Assembly (NCBI GenBank): GCA_900323505.1
Contig: OOIN01000012.1
Span: 1,054,001 to 1,118,000 of the forward strand
Length of the DNA: 64,000 bases
DNA from: Ustilago trichophora
Taxonomy: Eukaryota > Basidiomycota > Ustilaginomycetes > Ustilaginales > Ustilaginaceae
Reading direction: 5' to 3'
In this document: piece by piece, positions 63,801 to 64,000 of the stretch
How the letters are laid out: every line of letters begins with the position of its first letter
How positions within the stretch are numbered: position 1 is the first letter of the stretch
Program-made: the position numbers and the translations under genes
Notes under the pieces: model-generated
Told to the model about the DNA's origin: nothing
What the model saw: only the letters and a program-made list of their open reading frames with translations
Database searches by the model: none

Positions 63801-64000
63801 CAGGACGCTGCCACGAACGATCAAGCCACTGCCACCTCCGTCAACCCGCTCAGCCAAGATGCCGTCAACAGCAGCCGATCAGACTGATGATGAGATCGTC
63901 TCAGATGAGCCGCCGGCGGGTTCGGGCTCTGTCGACGATATGGACCTAGATGATTCGGCTGAAATAAGTCAAGCCATGCCGCTGGCCAGCGACGCGGTTC
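60826..64000 (+). CDS. Large P-loop ATPase-like protein of unknown function (C-terminus beyond window)
   Basis: Open from the ATG at 60826 (MSIQECHISATLQPL) to the window edge, 1,058 codons, no stop. I do not recognise a named family. A P-loop-like QSSGTGKTKLA lies at residues 210-220 (first Gly of the Walker A replaced by Gln), followed by GFLVCLRDP and SFPPNDQSAYDYF. A Walker-B-like run YFFLCLDE ends at Glu505, then TWLYFVDTDSNIAHLAG. The roughly 290 residues between A and B are far more than in usual AAA+ modules. The visible C-terminal part ends in Pro/Ser/Asp-rich acidic sequence (DDMDLDDSAE). No signal peptide or membrane segment. The QSSGTGK-CLR-PPND-LDE order recalls P-loop proteins expanded in basidiomycetes, some linked to Crinkler-like proteins; that is inference. 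Divergent from the ALDH gene. Confidence 0.7.
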   Translation, partial: MSIQECHISATLQPLVESFYYGNCIKTLFSPLGIIDYKATEEERISSAQHIIDALHKLFNKLQPTESCPHLDLERPSPTVKATQFTDCPAAHLWRRNSRLQPSKNGDALVKAVDAKPSLFSDVLEIQGLSDQDKLINISLRLIPLVFHHVPDVDVDRNLKINPSWQVRVDFKRPFYGQAVDSLITYTNECYKFASKNNDKIYAKTFPILQSSGTGKTKLAVQLSAQRPGFLVCLRDPTQKKGSGTVSFPPNDQSAYDYFSCLLDNDNVAVFGTDAAETSDEFKNLQRHERIAAWLGAYLKVLADEIQSRMNRSGCFATKNRAKAHREEHKSLEDCWNSLVYSLALDIHNGPDFITDYSFKKGDLLRISLCDKSSLTPTASSAAKLAGQVFDVASSPSTGRPATSPYRTSLLNKIDEIARSHFDPHKNAPKDATQETTTCDSTEHETEHQTGITNNMANASAKDQDPVRYAQYASAKYIFNDLRRLETLLPKPLKQKHYFFLCLDEVAGFQALLPIFRRLWRESNPQCTWLYFVDTDSNIAHLAGQEAGKASLRLDDADTGHLLLPPFIYLPFDVAFVPKKNDYKQRLLDGRLTHDHLVDLIRLFGRPLWSTGLYSDLWKPDLSPSLYRPNLGNILLKLLPERINDSEKWPEPDAYNHHACVFSLLGQRLPLLFVGHQNTRISTSVPERQPNANRNRSETSRSTQQDLVSHHLRIVSELYNTDFFRTSSPSEPALALAAASLFRGDSADAVEKCIERWSTAIRVLADTHRSAGIMLGEEGEECVRLLCNLAADLVAAAAVESTLQQSTQDTLFSKQLDIFVAQSKYICLKDWLECLVGPKSLRQDLCSWSAEYYINFTHWMRLRGTLQPGHLDPMLLAEHWMRQAAFYGQLGQPQWGLVIPIYHSPGHAPRGEEPINPNRFSYVALQVKNRNGEGQVTKFFGPCHWLCTSSIDDQTTPSSQMTTQATCLEIFLDLRAPAEVTYEDLGIKEGNVRTLPRTIKPLPPPSTRSAKMPSTAADQTDDEIVSDEPPAGSGSVDDMDLDDSAEISQAMPLASDAV

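Overview
This is a 64 kb piece of a basidiomycete nuclear genome, most probably a smut fungus (Ustilaginales, Ustilago/Sporisorium/Moesziomyces relatives). The evidence is long compact genes with few short GT-AG introns, C-ending codon bias strong enough to open long antisense reading frames, an Ime2-related kinase with a TEY activation loop (Crk1 of U. maydis is the known example), plant-cell-wall hydrolases (GH45, GH28), and microsatellite-rich spacers. No species can be named from the sequence alone. There is no rRNA, CRISPR, plasmid or recognisable transposon. I modelled 20 protein genes and one tRNA. Exons were placed by eye from splice consensus, reading-frame phase and family conservation.

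Layout, left to right. 1-6.8 kb: nucleoporin Nup192 (minus, C-terminus outside the window). 8.1-11 kb: secreted GH45 endoglucanase preceded by a 103-T tract, then a small two-exon protein of unknown function. 11-19.5 kb: HSL-type esterase, gamma-tubulin complex protein 4, ALG6 glucosyltransferase with a large extra N-terminus. 20.7-26.4 kb: ribosomal eL43 with an ATG-only first exon and long introns, a secreted amidase, a G-protein alpha subunit. 26.4-29.7 kb: repeat-rich spacer. 29.7-35 kb: gene-expression block of mitochondrial uL29m, ribosomal eS24, the U6 snRNA-trimming enzyme Usb1 (five exons) and an intron-containing tRNA-Asp(GTC). 35.3-45.4 kb: Crk1-like kinase, a 3.6 kb spacer, phosphofructokinase. 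45.3-50.1 kb: cyclase-family hydrolase and a CSC1/OSCA channel. 52.6-59.2 kb: GH28 polygalacturonase, a TLC-domain membrane protein, and an aldehyde dehydrogenase with a 27-C tract before its ATG. 60.8-64 kb: start of a large P-loop ATPase-like protein of unknown function, cut by the window end.

The genes do not form one pathway. Most are housekeeping (nuclear pore, spindle, glycosylation, translation, glycolysis). Layered on these are functions expected of a plant-associated dimorphic fungus: cell-wall hydrolases, Galpha and Crk1 signalling, and an ALDH of the size of the known smut indole-3-acetaldehyde dehydrogenase. Genes are mostly in divergent or convergent pairs, and convergent 3' ends can be only about 100 bases apart.

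The most unusual signals are (1) the unknown ATPase-like gene at the right edge, (2) homopyrimidine tracts (T103, C27) ending 14-16 bases before two start codons, (3) a palindromic TACAGTACTGTA-type word recurring in several spacers, and (4) a compact element with two mutually exclusive hairpins near 46.87 kb.
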